Below are positions 1-7,097 of a DNA stretch of 8,560 nt, piece by piece. The notes under the pieces were generated by a model. It had not been told where the DNA came from and ran no database searches. It worked only from the letters and a program-made list of their open reading frames with translations. Positions within the stretch are counted from its first letter, which is position 1. Each line of letters begins with the position of its first letter. The position numbers and the translations under genes are program-made. The DNA comes from an uncultured Collinsella sp. (GTDB taxonomy: Bacteria > Actinomycetota > Coriobacteriia > Coriobacteriales > Coriobacteriaceae): NCBI GenBank assembly GCA_902475475.1, contig CABRZY010000067.1:1-8560 (forward strand), written 5' to 3'.

Positions 1-1394
1 GCGAACAAAGCTGCCCTTGGGCATATAGCCCCAACGTGGCTCGTTGCGCCACGCCGGCCGAGGTCCACGAGTTCTGTGCCCAGGCGCTCGAGCACCGCGG
101 TGACCTGGATTACGACATCGACGGCGTGGTCGTAAAGGTCGACAGCTTCCAGCAGCAGCTCGACCTGGGCTTTACTGCCCGCGCGCCACGCTGGGCCATC
201 GCCTTTAAGTTCCCGCCCGAGGAAAAGCAGACCGTCCTGCGCGAGATTCGCATTCAGGTGGGCCGCACCGGTGTGCTCACGCCAGTTGCCGAGTTCGACC
301 CGGTAACGGTCGCCGGCTCCACCATCGCGCGCGCCACGCTGCACAACATCGACGAGATCCGTCGCAAAAACGTGCGCGAGGGCGACACCATCATCGTGCA
401 CAAGGCGGGTGACGTGATCCCCGAGGTCGTGGGCCCGGTGCTCGACAAGCGCCCGGGCGATTCGGTCGACTGGCACATGCCCGAGGTCTGCCCCGTGTGC
501 GGCAGCCCCGTGGTCCACGAGGATGGTGAGGTCGCTTACCGTTGCGTCTCCATCGACTGCCCCGCACAGCTCAAGGAGCGCTTGCTCCACTGGGTGAGCC
601 GCGGCTGCATGGACGTCGACGGCCTGGGCGACGAGATCGTCGACAAGATGATCGCCGCCGGCCTGATTCACGATGTCGCGGACTTCTACCAGCTCACGGT
701 CGACGACATCGCCGGACTGGACACGGGGCGCACTTATGCCAGCTCCAACAGCAAAAAGGGCGTCAAGAAGGGCGACCCCATTCCGGTGGGCCTCAAGACG
801 GCCGAGAAAATCATCGCCGAGCTCAACAAGTCCAAGAGCCGGCCGCTCGGTCGCGTGCTGTTTGCCCTGGGCATCCGCCACGTGGGCAAGAGCGTGGGCG
901 AGGTCATCGCCGAGCGATTCCTGTCGATTGACAAGCTCGTCTTGGCGAGCGAAGAGGACATTGCCGAGTGCGAGGGCATCGGTCCTAAGATTGCGGCGAG
1001 CGTCAAGCAGTTCTTGGCCGTGCCCGAGAACCTTGCCGTGCTGGAACGTCTGCGCCAGGCGGGCCTTTCGCTCGAGGTCGACTTGGGTGCCGCCCATGCG
1101 CAGGCCGCGGCCGATGCCGGCGTAGCGGGCGAGCTCGCCGACGCCCAGCCGCTCGCGGGCCTGACGTTTGTGCTCACCGGCACGCTTGTCAACCGCACGC
1201 GCGACGAGGCGGGCGCGGCGCTCAAGGTGCTTGGTGCCAAGGTCTCGGGCAGTGTGTCGAAGAAGACGAGCTATCTGGTCGCCGGCCCCAAAGCGGGCTC
1301 CAAGCTCACCAAGGCCGAGCAGCTGGGTGTGCCCGTGCTGGATGAGGACGCACTCGAGCAGATCTTGGCTACCGGTGAGGTACCCCAGGCTTAG
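1..1394 (+). CDS. ligA: NAD-dependent DNA ligase LigA (5'-truncated by window edge)
   Basis: LigA seals nicks between Okazaki fragments and in repair, using NAD+ to adenylate its active-site lysine. The reading frame is open from base 3 with no start codon in the window, so the N-terminal part, including the adenylated lysine, lies upstream; 463 residues are visible. In order: nucleotidyltransferase motifs DGVVVKV (visible residues 40-46) and WAIAFKF (64-70); an OB fold (about 75-155); a four-cysteine zinc finger, C163, C166, C181, C186; helix-hairpin-helix repeats (about 190-350); and a C-terminal BRCT domain (about 383-463, with FVLTGTL). About 20 extra residues rich in Ser, Lys and Gly (729-788) split the usual 'GxKxA' helix-hairpin-helix region compared with E. 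coli LigA as I remember it. The stop is TAG at 1392-1394, with a hairpin 20 bases downstream. Identification is very secure. Confidence 0.98.
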   Translation, partial: EQSCPWAYSPNVARCATPAEVHEFCAQALEHRGDLDYDIDGVVVKVDSFQQQLDLGFTARAPRWAIAFKFPPEEKQTVLREIRIQVGRTGVLTPVAEFDPVTVAGSTIARATLHNIDEIRRKNVREGDTIIVHKAGDVIPEVVGPVLDKRPGDSVDWHMPEVCPVCGSPVVHEDGEVAYRCVSIDCPAQLKERLLHWVSRGCMDVDGLGDEIVDKMIAAGLIHDVADFYQLTVDDIAGLDTGRTYASSNSKKGVKKGDPIPVGLKTAEKIIAELNKSKSRPLGRVLFALGIRHVGKSVGEVIAERFLSIDKLVLASEEDIAECEGIGPKIAASVKQFLAVPENLAVLERLRQAGLSLEVDLGAAHAQAAADAGVAGELADAQPLAGLTFVLTGTLVNRTRDEAGAALKVLGAKVSGSVSKKTSYLVAGPKAGSKLTKAEQLGVPVLDEDALEQILATGEVPQA

Positions 1395-1413
1395 TGCATT
1401 GATAGCCAAATTG

Positions 1414-1464
1414 AAGAACTGCCCGGAAAGCATGATTGAACTGCCTTCCGGGCGGTTCTTATTT
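1414..1464. terminator. Bidirectional stem-loop terminator between ligA and the MATE gene
   Basis: Arms 1414-1428 (AAGAACTGCCCGGAA) and 1446-1460 (TTCCGGGCGGTTCTT) pair over 15 bp with a single G-U wobble, around a 17-nt loop. The stem starts 20 bases after the ligA stop. It also lies downstream of the convergent MATE gene on the other strand, so it plausibly serves both. The U-tract is weak on both sides (TTCTTATTT on plus, TTCTTCAATTT on minus), so termination efficiency is uncertain. The right arm overlaps the stop codon of the regulator relic at 1459-1461. Confidence 0.75.
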
Positions 1465-1556
1465 GGACGGGGCGACCGGCACTGTGATCTGCGTCACGTA
1501 GGTCGCGGGGTCGTCGCTGATGATGTCGTCGATGAGGGCGATTTCGCGTTGCCCCG
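1459..1556 (-). pseudogene. Relic of a regulator C-terminus (MerR/GyrI-like effector domain)
   Basis: Immediately behind the MATE stop, on the same strand but another frame, about 31 codons run open to a TAA at 1459-1461. Nearly every codon ends in C or G, as in real genes of this window (ATC, GCC, CTC, GAC). The frame has no start codon: upstream it enters the MATE 3' end and hits a TGA. The translation ends SDDPATYVTQITVPV followed by five residues. The pattern YVT-x-I-x-V-P-V near a C-terminus recalls the last strand of GyrI-like small-molecule-binding domains of MerR-family drug regulators. This is from memory of the family, not a search. I infer a gene that lost everything but its tail, perhaps by a deletion joining it to the MATE gene. 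Alternatively it is the tail of some unrelated protein. The codon pattern is firmer than the family guess. Confidence 0.45.
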
Positions 1557-2903
1557 CTACGCCATCAGTTTGTCAAAAGCTCCGCGGCGGTTGAGTACGG
1601 TAAATGCGACAACACAGATGACTGCCGACAAAATCGATCCGCACGGCGAGGCGATGCCCATAGGAAACAGCGTGTCGGAATAGGCATTCGACAGCAGCCA
1701 CGCGCCGGGCACGCGAATGAGCGCCACCGCCAGCACGTTGTGCGCAAAGCCGATGTAACTCTTGCCATACGCAGCGAAAAAGCCGCTAAAGCAAATGTGG
1801 ATGCCGGCAAAGATTGCGTCGAAAATATAACTGTGCATATAGCCGGTGCCGGCCGCGACCACCGCGGGGTCCTTGGCAAAAAAGCCGATAAACGCCGGCG
1901 CCACCAGCCACATCAGCACCGTGATTAGGCAGCCGTACACTACCGATATGGTCATGGCGTCCTTGAGTACCTGACGTGCACGGTCGCCCTTGCCCGCGCC
2001 GGCGTTTTGCGCCGTGAGCGCGCTGACGGTGGCACCCATGGAACTCGGCACAATGAACAAGAAACTGATCATCTTTTCGACCAGGCCTACGGCGGCGGCG
2101 TCGACGAGCCCTCGGTGGTTGGCGATGACGGTAATGAACATAAACGCCACCTGGATGCAGCCGTCCTGTACTGCCACGGGCACGCCGATTTTAAGAATGC
2201 TGCTGAGCACCTCGGGCTGGGGACGCAGGTCGCTGCGCTTAACATGGATGTTCGTGCGACGGCTCTTGAGCCACACGAGCGCGAGGGCAACGCTTGCCGT
2301 CTGGGCGGTTACCGTGCCGAGCGCCGCGCCCACGGGGCCGAGCCCCATGTGGCCGATAAACAGAAAATCGAGCGCGATGTTAATGATGCATGCCACGCCG
2401 ATCACGTACATGGGCGAGCGCGAATCGCCCAGCCCGCGAAAGATGGCCGAGAGAATGTTGTATGCGGCGATAAACGGAATGCCGACAAAGCAGATACGCA
2501 GGTAGGCGGCGGTGCCTTCGACCGCCTCGGGCGGCGTGCCAATGAGCGCCACAACCTGCGGGCATAGTGCAAACAAGATGGCGGCCAACACCACCGAGAC
2601 ACCCATAAACAGCGTGATGGTGTTGCCGATGGCGGTCTCGGCGCGGTCGAAGCGGCGCGAGCCCACGGCGTGGCCGACGATGACCGTCGTTCCCATGGCC
2701 AGGCCCACGAGCGTCACGGTAATGATATAGAGCGTCTGCGCGCCATTGCCCACGGCGGTGATGCCGGCGGCGCCGCTAAACTGCCCCATCATGTACAAGT
2801 CGGCCATGCCGTAGAGCATCTGCAAAAAGTACGAGAGCATATAGGGCAGGGCAAAGACCGCGATGGTCTTAAGGACATTGCCGCGTGTGAGGTCGTGTTC
2901 CAT
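1557..2903 (-). CDS. MATE-family multidrug efflux transporter
   Basis: This is a complete 448-residue inner-membrane transporter of the MATE family (the MepA/DinF/NorM fold). Such proteins export cationic drugs or metabolites in exchange for Na+ or H+. The N-terminus MEHDLTRGNVLK followed by an ALPYML helix is the usual MATE opening (short polar head, then helix 1 with Pro). About twelve hydrophobic segments follow in two pseudo-repeats, separated by a polar loop near residues 220-235 (KSRRTNIHVKRSD). Length matches the family norm of about 450. The ATG at 2901-2903 fits this opening; the ribosome site is poor (GAAAG about 10 nt upstream on the minus strand). Upstream is a MerR-type promoter/operator (2944-2974) and, divergently, the ABC exporter operon. 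The substrate cannot be read from sequence. The family call is secure. Confidence 0.95.
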   Translation of the reverse strand: MEHDLTRGNVLKTIAVFALPYMLSYFLQMLYGMADLYMMGQFSGAAGITAVGNGAQTLYIITVTLVGLAMGTTVIVGHAVGSRRFDRAETAIGNTITLFMGVSVVLAAILFALCPQVVALIGTPPEAVEGTAAYLRICFVGIPFIAAYNILSAIFRGLGDSRSPMYVIGVACIINIALDFLFIGHMGLGPVGAALGTVTAQTASVALALVWLKSRRTNIHVKRSDLRPQPEVLSSILKIGVPVAVQDGCIQVAFMFITVIANHRGLVDAAAVGLVEKMISFLFIVPSSMGATVSALTAQNAGAGKGDRARQVLKDAMTISVVYGCLITVLMWLVAPAFIGFFAKDPAVVAAGTGYMHSYIFDAIFAGIHICFSGFFAAYGKSYIGFAHNVLAVALIRVPGAWLLSNAYSDTLFPMGIASPCGSILSAVICVVAFTVLNRRGAFDKLMA

Positions 2904-2943
2904 GGGCAGGGCTTTCTGGCTTGGTTCGTTTAACTACCAGTGT

Positions 2944-2974
2944 AGTGAAAACCCTACAACGATTGTAGAGTCAA
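2944..2974 (-). promoter_or_regulatory. MerR-type promoter and operator of the MATE gene
   Basis: Read on the minus strand there is a -35 TTGACT (2969-2974), a 19-bp spacer and a -10-like TTCACT (2944-2949). Centred in the spacer is a dyad with arms ACTCTACAA and TTGTAGGGT around TCG (2951-2971): nine base pairs with one mismatch. A 19-bp spacer with a dyad between -35 and -10 is the established signature of promoters activated by DNA distortion by MerR-family proteins (MerR, BmrR, CueR, SoxR). It reads toward the MATE start about 40 bases away. The -10 match is modest. No MerR gene is visible, only a possible C-terminal relic behind the MATE gene. Confidence 0.6.
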
Positions 2975-3012
2975 GCTTTGTGTTGACGCCGGAGCGAAAA
3001 AAGTCTCGCGCA

Positions 3013-3034
3013 CCATTATTCCGAGTGAATATGG
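3013..3034. promoter_or_regulatory. Upstream palindromic site of the ABC operon (site 1)
   Basis: An imperfect dyad CCATTATTC / GAATATGG around CGAGT; one arm has an extra T. It shares ACCATTATTC with the site that overlaps the ABC promoter 87 bases further on. It looks like one of a pair of binding sites for a dimeric repressor. The protein is unknown and not encoded in this window. Confidence 0.35.
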
Positions 3035-3093
3035 ACACACATCACGAGAACTCGCCGCCGGCGCTAACCTTGCAGAAAACGATTTCGGAATAC

Positions 3094-3123
3094 TTGACAC
3101 CATTATTCGGCGCGCAATAATAC
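3094..3123 (+). promoter_or_regulatory. Promoter of the ABC exporter operon with overlapping dyad (site 2)
   Basis: TTGACA (3094-3099, a perfect -35) is followed after 18 bases by TAATAC (3118-3123) as a -10. This places transcription initiation about 30 bases before the GTG start. Within the spacer and -10 lies an inverted repeat ATTATT (3102-3107) / AATAAT (3116-3121), which is where a repressor would block polymerase. The left part, ACCATTATTC, repeats site 1. The MarR or TetR class would be a typical partner for drug-exporter operons, but this is inference. Confidence 0.55.
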
Positions 3124-3162
3124 GTGCGTTTGCGAACAACGTTTGATGGGGGTTGAACCTGC

Positions 3163-4992
3163 GTGCGCAATCTCAAAATACTGTTTTCCTATCTAGGGGC
3201 ATACCGTCGCGATGCCATCCTCGGCGTGTTCTTTGTGTCGGTCGAGACGGTGCTCGAGCTGTTTATCCCGGTCATCATGGCCAACATCATCGATGTGGGC
3301 GTGCCTGCGGGTGATATCAACTACATGCTGCTGCAGGGCGCGTACATGTTGGTGTGCGCTGCGCTTTCGCTGGTACTGGGCTTGGGTTATGCCCGCACGT
3401 CCGCCCGCGTTGCCTCGGGCCTAGGCGCCAACCTGCGCGAGGCCGAGTACAAAAAGATTCAAACGCTCGCCTTTGGCAACCTGGACAACTACGACGCCAG
3501 CTCGCTCGTCACCCGCATGACCACGGACATCACCGTTATCCAAAATGCTGTGGGCAACGGCTTTCGCCCTATGGTGCGCGGCCCGGTGACGCTTATCGTC
3601 GGCCTTATCTACGCGCTGATGCTGTCGCGCCCGCTCGCCACCGTCTTTGCGATCATCTTGCCCGTGCTGGCAATCGTACTGGGCGCCATCACCTATCGCG
3701 TCAGTCCGCTCTACCGCCAACTCCAGACCTCGATGGACCACCTCAACGGCGTGGTACAGGAAGACCTCACCGCCGTGCGTGCCGTCAAGGCCTACGTTCG
3801 TACCGAGCACGAGGAGGCCAAGTTCGACACCGTCAATACCGAGCTCGCCGGCACGGCGACGAAGACCTTTGGCAACGCGGTGCTCAACCTGCCGGTGTTT
3901 CAGCTGTCGATGTACGTGGCTGCGCTCTCCATCCTGTGGATTGGCGGCCACATGATTCTCGCCGGCAAGCTGGGCGTGGGCTCGCTCACGGGCTTTATGA
4001 GCTACGTGCTGCTGATCATGAATTCGCTCATGATGATTTCCAACGTGTTTTTGCTGCTCACGCGCGCTCTTACGAGTGTGGGCCGTATCGCAGAGGTGCT
4101 CGATGAGGAGCCCTTTATCGCCAACCCTGCGGGAGACCTCGCGACTGCGGCGCCAGCGGACGGCAGTATCGAGTTTCGCGACGTTTCCTTTAAATACCGC
4201 GCGGATGCAGCCGAGGATGTGCTCCAGCATATCGACCTTCGCATCGAGAGCGGCTCGACGGTGGGCATCCTCGGCGGCACGGGTTCGGGCAAGAGCTCGC
4301 TTGTGCAGCTGATTGCGCGCCTGTACGACGCCACCGAGGGCGCCGTGCTTGTGGGTGGACGCGACGTGCGCGACTACGACCTCGCCGCCTTGCGCGACGC
4401 TGTGGGCATTGTGCTGCAAAAGAATGTGCTGTTTACGGGTACCGTGCGCGAGAACCTGCAGTGGGGCAATCCGCAGGCGTCGGACGATGAGCTCCTCGCG
4501 GCTTGCCGCGCGGCGTGCGTGGACGAGTTCCTCGATCGCATCGGCGGGCTGGACGGCGAGTTGGGCCAAGGCGGCGCCGGTGTCTCGGGTGGCCAGAAGC
4601 AACGCCTGTGCATCGCGCGCACGCTGCTCAAGCGTCCGCGCGTGCTCATTTTTGATGACTCCACCAGCGCGGTCGATATGGCGACCGACGCAAAGATTCG
4701 CGAGCACATCGCTCGGATTCCCGATGCGACCGTGCTCATCATCGCCCAGCGCATCGCGAGTGTCATGGATGCCGATCGCATTGTGGTGTTGGACGACGGT
4801 CGTGTCCACGGCGTGGGCACGCACGAGGAACTGCTGGCGGGCGACAACATATACCAGGAGATTTACGCCTCGCAGATGGAGTTTGCGGGGAACGCGGACG
4901 CCGGCGATGGCAACGACGGTGGCTGCGCGAATGATCCATTTTCCTCTGTCGCATGCGGATCACCCTTGGAAGGGGGTGAGCGCCATGCCTAA
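3163..4992 (+). CDS. Heterodimeric ABC exporter, degenerate-site subunit
   Basis: A 609-residue half-transporter: an N-terminal six-helix ABC exporter domain (about residues 15-310) and a C-terminal ATPase domain (about 345-590). Visible motifs are Walker A GGTGSGKSS (371-379, K377), Q-loop Q419, signature VSGGQ (474-478) and Walker B VLIFD (494-498). Two catalytic residues are replaced: Asp499 where the catalytic Glu should be, and Gln529 in IIAQR where the switch His should be. In family members such as BmrC, LmrC and TM287 these changes mark the subunit forming the non-hydrolytic ATP site of a heterodimer. The GTG start is preceded by a GGGGG stretch about 10 nt upstream; nearby ATG and TTG codons are out of frame. 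The last ~35 residues are Gly/Asp-rich and probably loose. The gene overlaps its partner by 8 bp. Drug or lipid export is likely; the substrate is unknown. Confidence 0.95.
   Translation: MRNLKILFSYLGAYRRDAILGVFFVSVETVLELFIPVIMANIIDVGVPAGDINYMLLQGAYMLVCAALSLVLGLGYARTSARVASGLGANLREAEYKKIQTLAFGNLDNYDASSLVTRMTTDITVIQNAVGNGFRPMVRGPVTLIVGLIYALMLSRPLATVFAIILPVLAIVLGAITYRVSPLYRQLQTSMDHLNGVVQEDLTAVRAVKAYVRTEHEEAKFDTVNTELAGTATKTFGNAVLNLPVFQLSMYVAALSILWIGGHMILAGKLGVGSLTGFMSYVLLIMNSLMMISNVFLLLTRALTSVGRIAEVLDEEPFIANPAGDLATAAPADGSIEFRDVSFKYRADAAEDVLQHIDLRIESGSTVGILGGTGSGKSSLVQLIARLYDATEGAVLVGGRDVRDYDLAALRDAVGIVLQKNVLFTGTVRENLQWGNPQASDDELLAACRAACVDEFLDRIGGLDGELGQGGAGVSGGQKQRLCIARTLLKRPRVLIFDDSTSAVDMATDAKIREHIARIPDATVLIIAQRIASVMDADRIVVLDDGRVHGVGTHEELLAGDNIYQEIYASQMEFAGNADAGDGNDGGCANDPFSSVACGSPLEGGERHA
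4961..4980 (+). promoter_or_regulatory. Shine-Dalgarno of second ABC subunit within a small hairpin
   Basis: The purine-rich GGAAGGGGGTGA precedes the ATG at 4985 with normal spacing. CACCC (4961-4965) can pair with GGGTG (4974-4978), partly hiding the ribosome site. Ribosomes finishing the upstream gene, whose stop lies at 4990-4992, would open it. That suggests translational coupling of the two subunits, which is inference from layout only. Confidence 0.4.
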
Positions 4993-6883
4993 GACCGCAG
5001 CCCAAGCACGCCCGGCCGACCTCAAGCGCACTGTGCGTCGCTTGCTCTCCTACATGGGGCATGCCAAGTTCTCGTTGCTCGCGGTGGGCGTGCTCGCCTC
5101 CGTCGCCGCCATCGCGAGCCTCGCCGGCACCTACATGGTGCGCCCCATCGTTAACGGTTTGGCCACGGGCGGGGAGGAACTGCTTGCCAAGCAGGTCATC
5201 CTGACGGCGATCATCTACGCTGCGGGCGTGCTCTCGGCCCTGGGCTACTCGCAGATTATGGTGCGCGCGGCCCAACACGTGGTGTCCGATATTCGCCGCG
5301 ACCTGTTCGCGCACATCCAGACGCTGCCGCTCAGTTATTTTGACAGCACGCGCTCGGGCGACATCATGAGTTTTTTCACCAACGACGTCGACACCGTCTC
5401 CGAGGCGCTCAACAACAGCTTTGCCAACGTGATTCAGGCCGCCATTCAGGTTGTGGGTACCACGGCTATGCTCATCATCCTTAACTGGCAGCTCACGATT
5501 ATCACGCTCGTGTGCGATGCAGCCATTGTGCTGTATGCGCGCTACTCGGGCGCGCGCTCTAAGCGCTTCTTTGCCGCCCAGCAGGCATCGCTTGGCGACT
5601 TGGACGGATATATCGAAGAGATGGTCTCGGGCCAAAAGGTCATCAAGGTCTTTAACCGCGAGGCGGCGAATGTTGCCGGCTTCACCTGCCGCAACGACGA
5701 GCTTCGCCGCACCGGCACCGCCGCCGTGAGCTATGCCAACTCCATGGTGCCCATGACCGTCGTGATTGGCTACGTCAACTATGCCATCGTCGCCGTGGCG
5801 GGCGGCATGCTCTGCATCAAGGGGCTCGCCGATGTGGGCGCACTTGCAAGCTACCTGGTCTTTGTGCGCCAGGCCGCCATGCCCATCAACCAGTTTACGC
5901 AGCTCGGCAACTTCTTGCTCAACGCGTTGGCCGGTGCCGAGCGCCTGTTTGCGGCTATGGACCTTGAGCCCGAGGTGGACGAGGGCTGCGTGGAGCTGGT
6001 GCAGACGGGCGATGCCGCGTGGGCGTGGAAAATTCCCGAGGGCCAGGGCGTGGGCGTCTACGGGCACCTGCATGACGTGGCAGCCGTTGATGAGTCGGGC
6101 CGCGCGGTGGCCGCCGACGGCACCGAGCTCACGTGCGGCTTGGTCCCGCTTGCCGGCGACGTGCGCTTCCATGCCGTGGACTTTTCCTACGTGCCGGGCG
6201 CCCGCGTGCTCACGGACCTCAACCTGTTTGCCAAGCCGGGGCAAAAGATTGCGTTTGTGGGCTCCACGGGCGCCGGAAAGACGACCATCACCAACCTCAT
6301 CAACCGCTTCTACGAGGTCGATGACGGCGAGATCACGTACGACGGCATCGACGTCAAGCACATTGCCAAGGCCAGCCTGCGCGGGTCGCTCGGCATTGTG
6401 CTGCAGGACACGCACCTGTTTAGCGGCACCATTGCGCAGAACATCCGCTTTGGCAAGCTCGACGCGACCGACGAGGAGGTACGCGCCGCTGCCGAGGCCG
6501 CCTGCGCCGACTCGTTTATCCGCCGCCTGCCTAGAGGGTACGACACACCGGTTACGGCCGACGGCGCCAACCTGTCACAGGGCCAGCGCCAGCTGCTCGC
6601 CATCGCGCGCGTGGCCGTCGCCGACCCACCGGTGCTCATCCTGGACGAGGCCACGAGCTCCATCGACACGCGTACCGAAAAGCTCATCGAGCGCGGTATG
6701 GACCGCATCATGCGCGGTCGCACCACGTTTATGATCGCGCACCGCCTGTCCACTGTCCGCGACGCCGACGCCATCATGGTCCTCGAACACGGCCGCATCA
6801 TCGAGCGCGGCACGCACGAAGAGCTGCTCGCCCAGCACGGCGAGTACTGGCAGCTGGCGCATGACTTAAAAGAGCTGGATTAA
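4985..6883 (+). CDS. Heterodimeric ABC exporter, catalytic-site subunit
   Basis: A 632-residue half-transporter that completes the exporter with the gene before it. There are six membrane helices in about residues 25-320 and an ATPase domain from about 391. Motifs are Walker A GSTGAGKTT (426-434, K432), Q-loop Q474, Walker B VLILD with catalytic E555 (550-555) and switch H586 in MIAHR. Its signature is LSQGQ (530-534) instead of LSGGQ. This is expected, because it faces the degenerate site of the partner. About 57 residues (334-390, containing WAWK) separate membrane and ATPase domains, longer than in classic half-transporters. I recall a similar WAWK-containing insert in Firmicutes homologues, so it seems to be a subfamily trait. 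The ATG at 4985 is chosen over upstream codons because it has a strong GGAAGGGGG site and the membrane domain starts right after it. The frame is open far upstream, but that part is a shadow of the first gene. Confidence 0.95.
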   Translation: MPKTAAQARPADLKRTVRRLLSYMGHAKFSLLAVGVLASVAAIASLAGTYMVRPIVNGLATGGEELLAKQVILTAIIYAAGVLSALGYSQIMVRAAQHVVSDIRRDLFAHIQTLPLSYFDSTRSGDIMSFFTNDVDTVSEALNNSFANVIQAAIQVVGTTAMLIILNWQLTIITLVCDAAIVLYARYSGARSKRFFAAQQASLGDLDGYIEEMVSGQKVIKVFNREAANVAGFTCRNDELRRTGTAAVSYANSMVPMTVVIGYVNYAIVAVAGGMLCIKGLADVGALASYLVFVRQAAMPINQFTQLGNFLLNALAGAERLFAAMDLEPEVDEGCVELVQTGDAAWAWKIPEGQGVGVYGHLHDVAAVDESGRAVAADGTELTCGLVPLAGDVRFHAVDFSYVPGARVLTDLNLFAKPGQKIAFVGSTGAGKTTITNLINRFYEVDDGEITYDGIDVKHIAKASLRGSLGIVLQDTHLFSGTIAQNIRFGKLDATDEEVRAAAEAACADSFIRRLPRGYDTPVTADGANLSQGQRQLLAIARVAVADPPVLILDEATSSIDTRTEKLIERGMDRIMRGRTTFMIAHRLSTVRDADAIMVLEHGRIIERGTHEELLAQHGEYWQLAHDLKELD

Positions 6884-6932
6884 CCCGTTCGAGCACGATG
6901 CTTTGATCCCTCCGTGCCCCTCACCTCGACTC

Positions 6933-6996
6933 AAACCATCACAACATTCGACGTTTTTTGCCAAAATCGGGAAAGCATCGAATGTTGTGATGGTTT
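6933..6996. repeat. Dispersed hairpin repeat, copy 1
   Basis: Perfect 19-bp arms AAACCATCACAACATTCGA (6933-6951) and TCGAATGTTGTGATGGTTT (6978-6996) enclose a 26-nt loop. From 6937 to 6996 the sequence is repeated at 8229-8289 in the same orientation, differing by one inserted A in the loop. No coding content is apparent. It behaves like a REP- or MITE-like intergenic element; copy number elsewhere is unknown. Confidence 0.85.
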
Positions 6997-7000
6997 TTCT
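6933..7000 (+). terminator. Probable terminator of the ABC operon, formed by the repeat
   Basis: The 19-bp stem of the repeat begins 50 bases after the ABC stop and runs into TTTTTCT, giving five Us at the 3' foot. The 26-nt loop is long for an intrinsic terminator, but the stem is very stable. A second small hairpin, CCACTC-GACC-GGGTGG (7002-7017), follows directly. Confidence 0.5.
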
Positions 7001-7088
7001 GCCACTCGACCGGGTGGAATCGCTTTCTTGCGCACGAAGGTGTGCGGACCCGTGGGCAGGGGAATAAGGTTGGTTATCCGACTCTATT

Positions 7089-7094
7089 GGAGGG
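7089..7094 (+). promoter_or_regulatory. Ribosome binding site of the AbiEi/DUF559-like gene
   Basis: GGAGGG ends three bases before the ATG at 7098. This is the strongest Shine-Dalgarno match near any in-frame start here and fixes the translation start. I see no convincing promoter in 7018-7088. Confidence 0.7.
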
Positions 7095-7097
7095 CTC

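Noticed and set aside
1990..2567. Plus-strand open frames opposite the MATE gene
   Set aside because: They lie entirely antisense to a complete 12-helix transporter and lack a ribosome site or recognizable domain.
2863..3120. Plus-strand open frame in the divergent control region
   Set aside because: It begins antisense to the MATE gene, covers both promoters and has no coding signature. The stretch is better explained as regulatory DNA.
3421..4824. Long open frame (467 codons) on the minus strand across the first ABC gene
   Set aside because: It is an antisense shadow of a clear ABC gene. Its translation is His/Arg/Ala-rich with no family motifs, as expected opposite GC-biased codons.
4313..4984. 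In-frame extension of the second ABC subunit far upstream
   Set aside because: The extra 224 residues are Arg/Cys/Ser-rich out-of-frame readings of the first subunit. The Shine-Dalgarno and family N-terminus support the ATG at 4985.
4763..6415. Minus-strand open frame of 550 codons opposite the ABC genes
   Set aside because: Same reason: low-complexity composition and full overlap with well-supported ABC domains.
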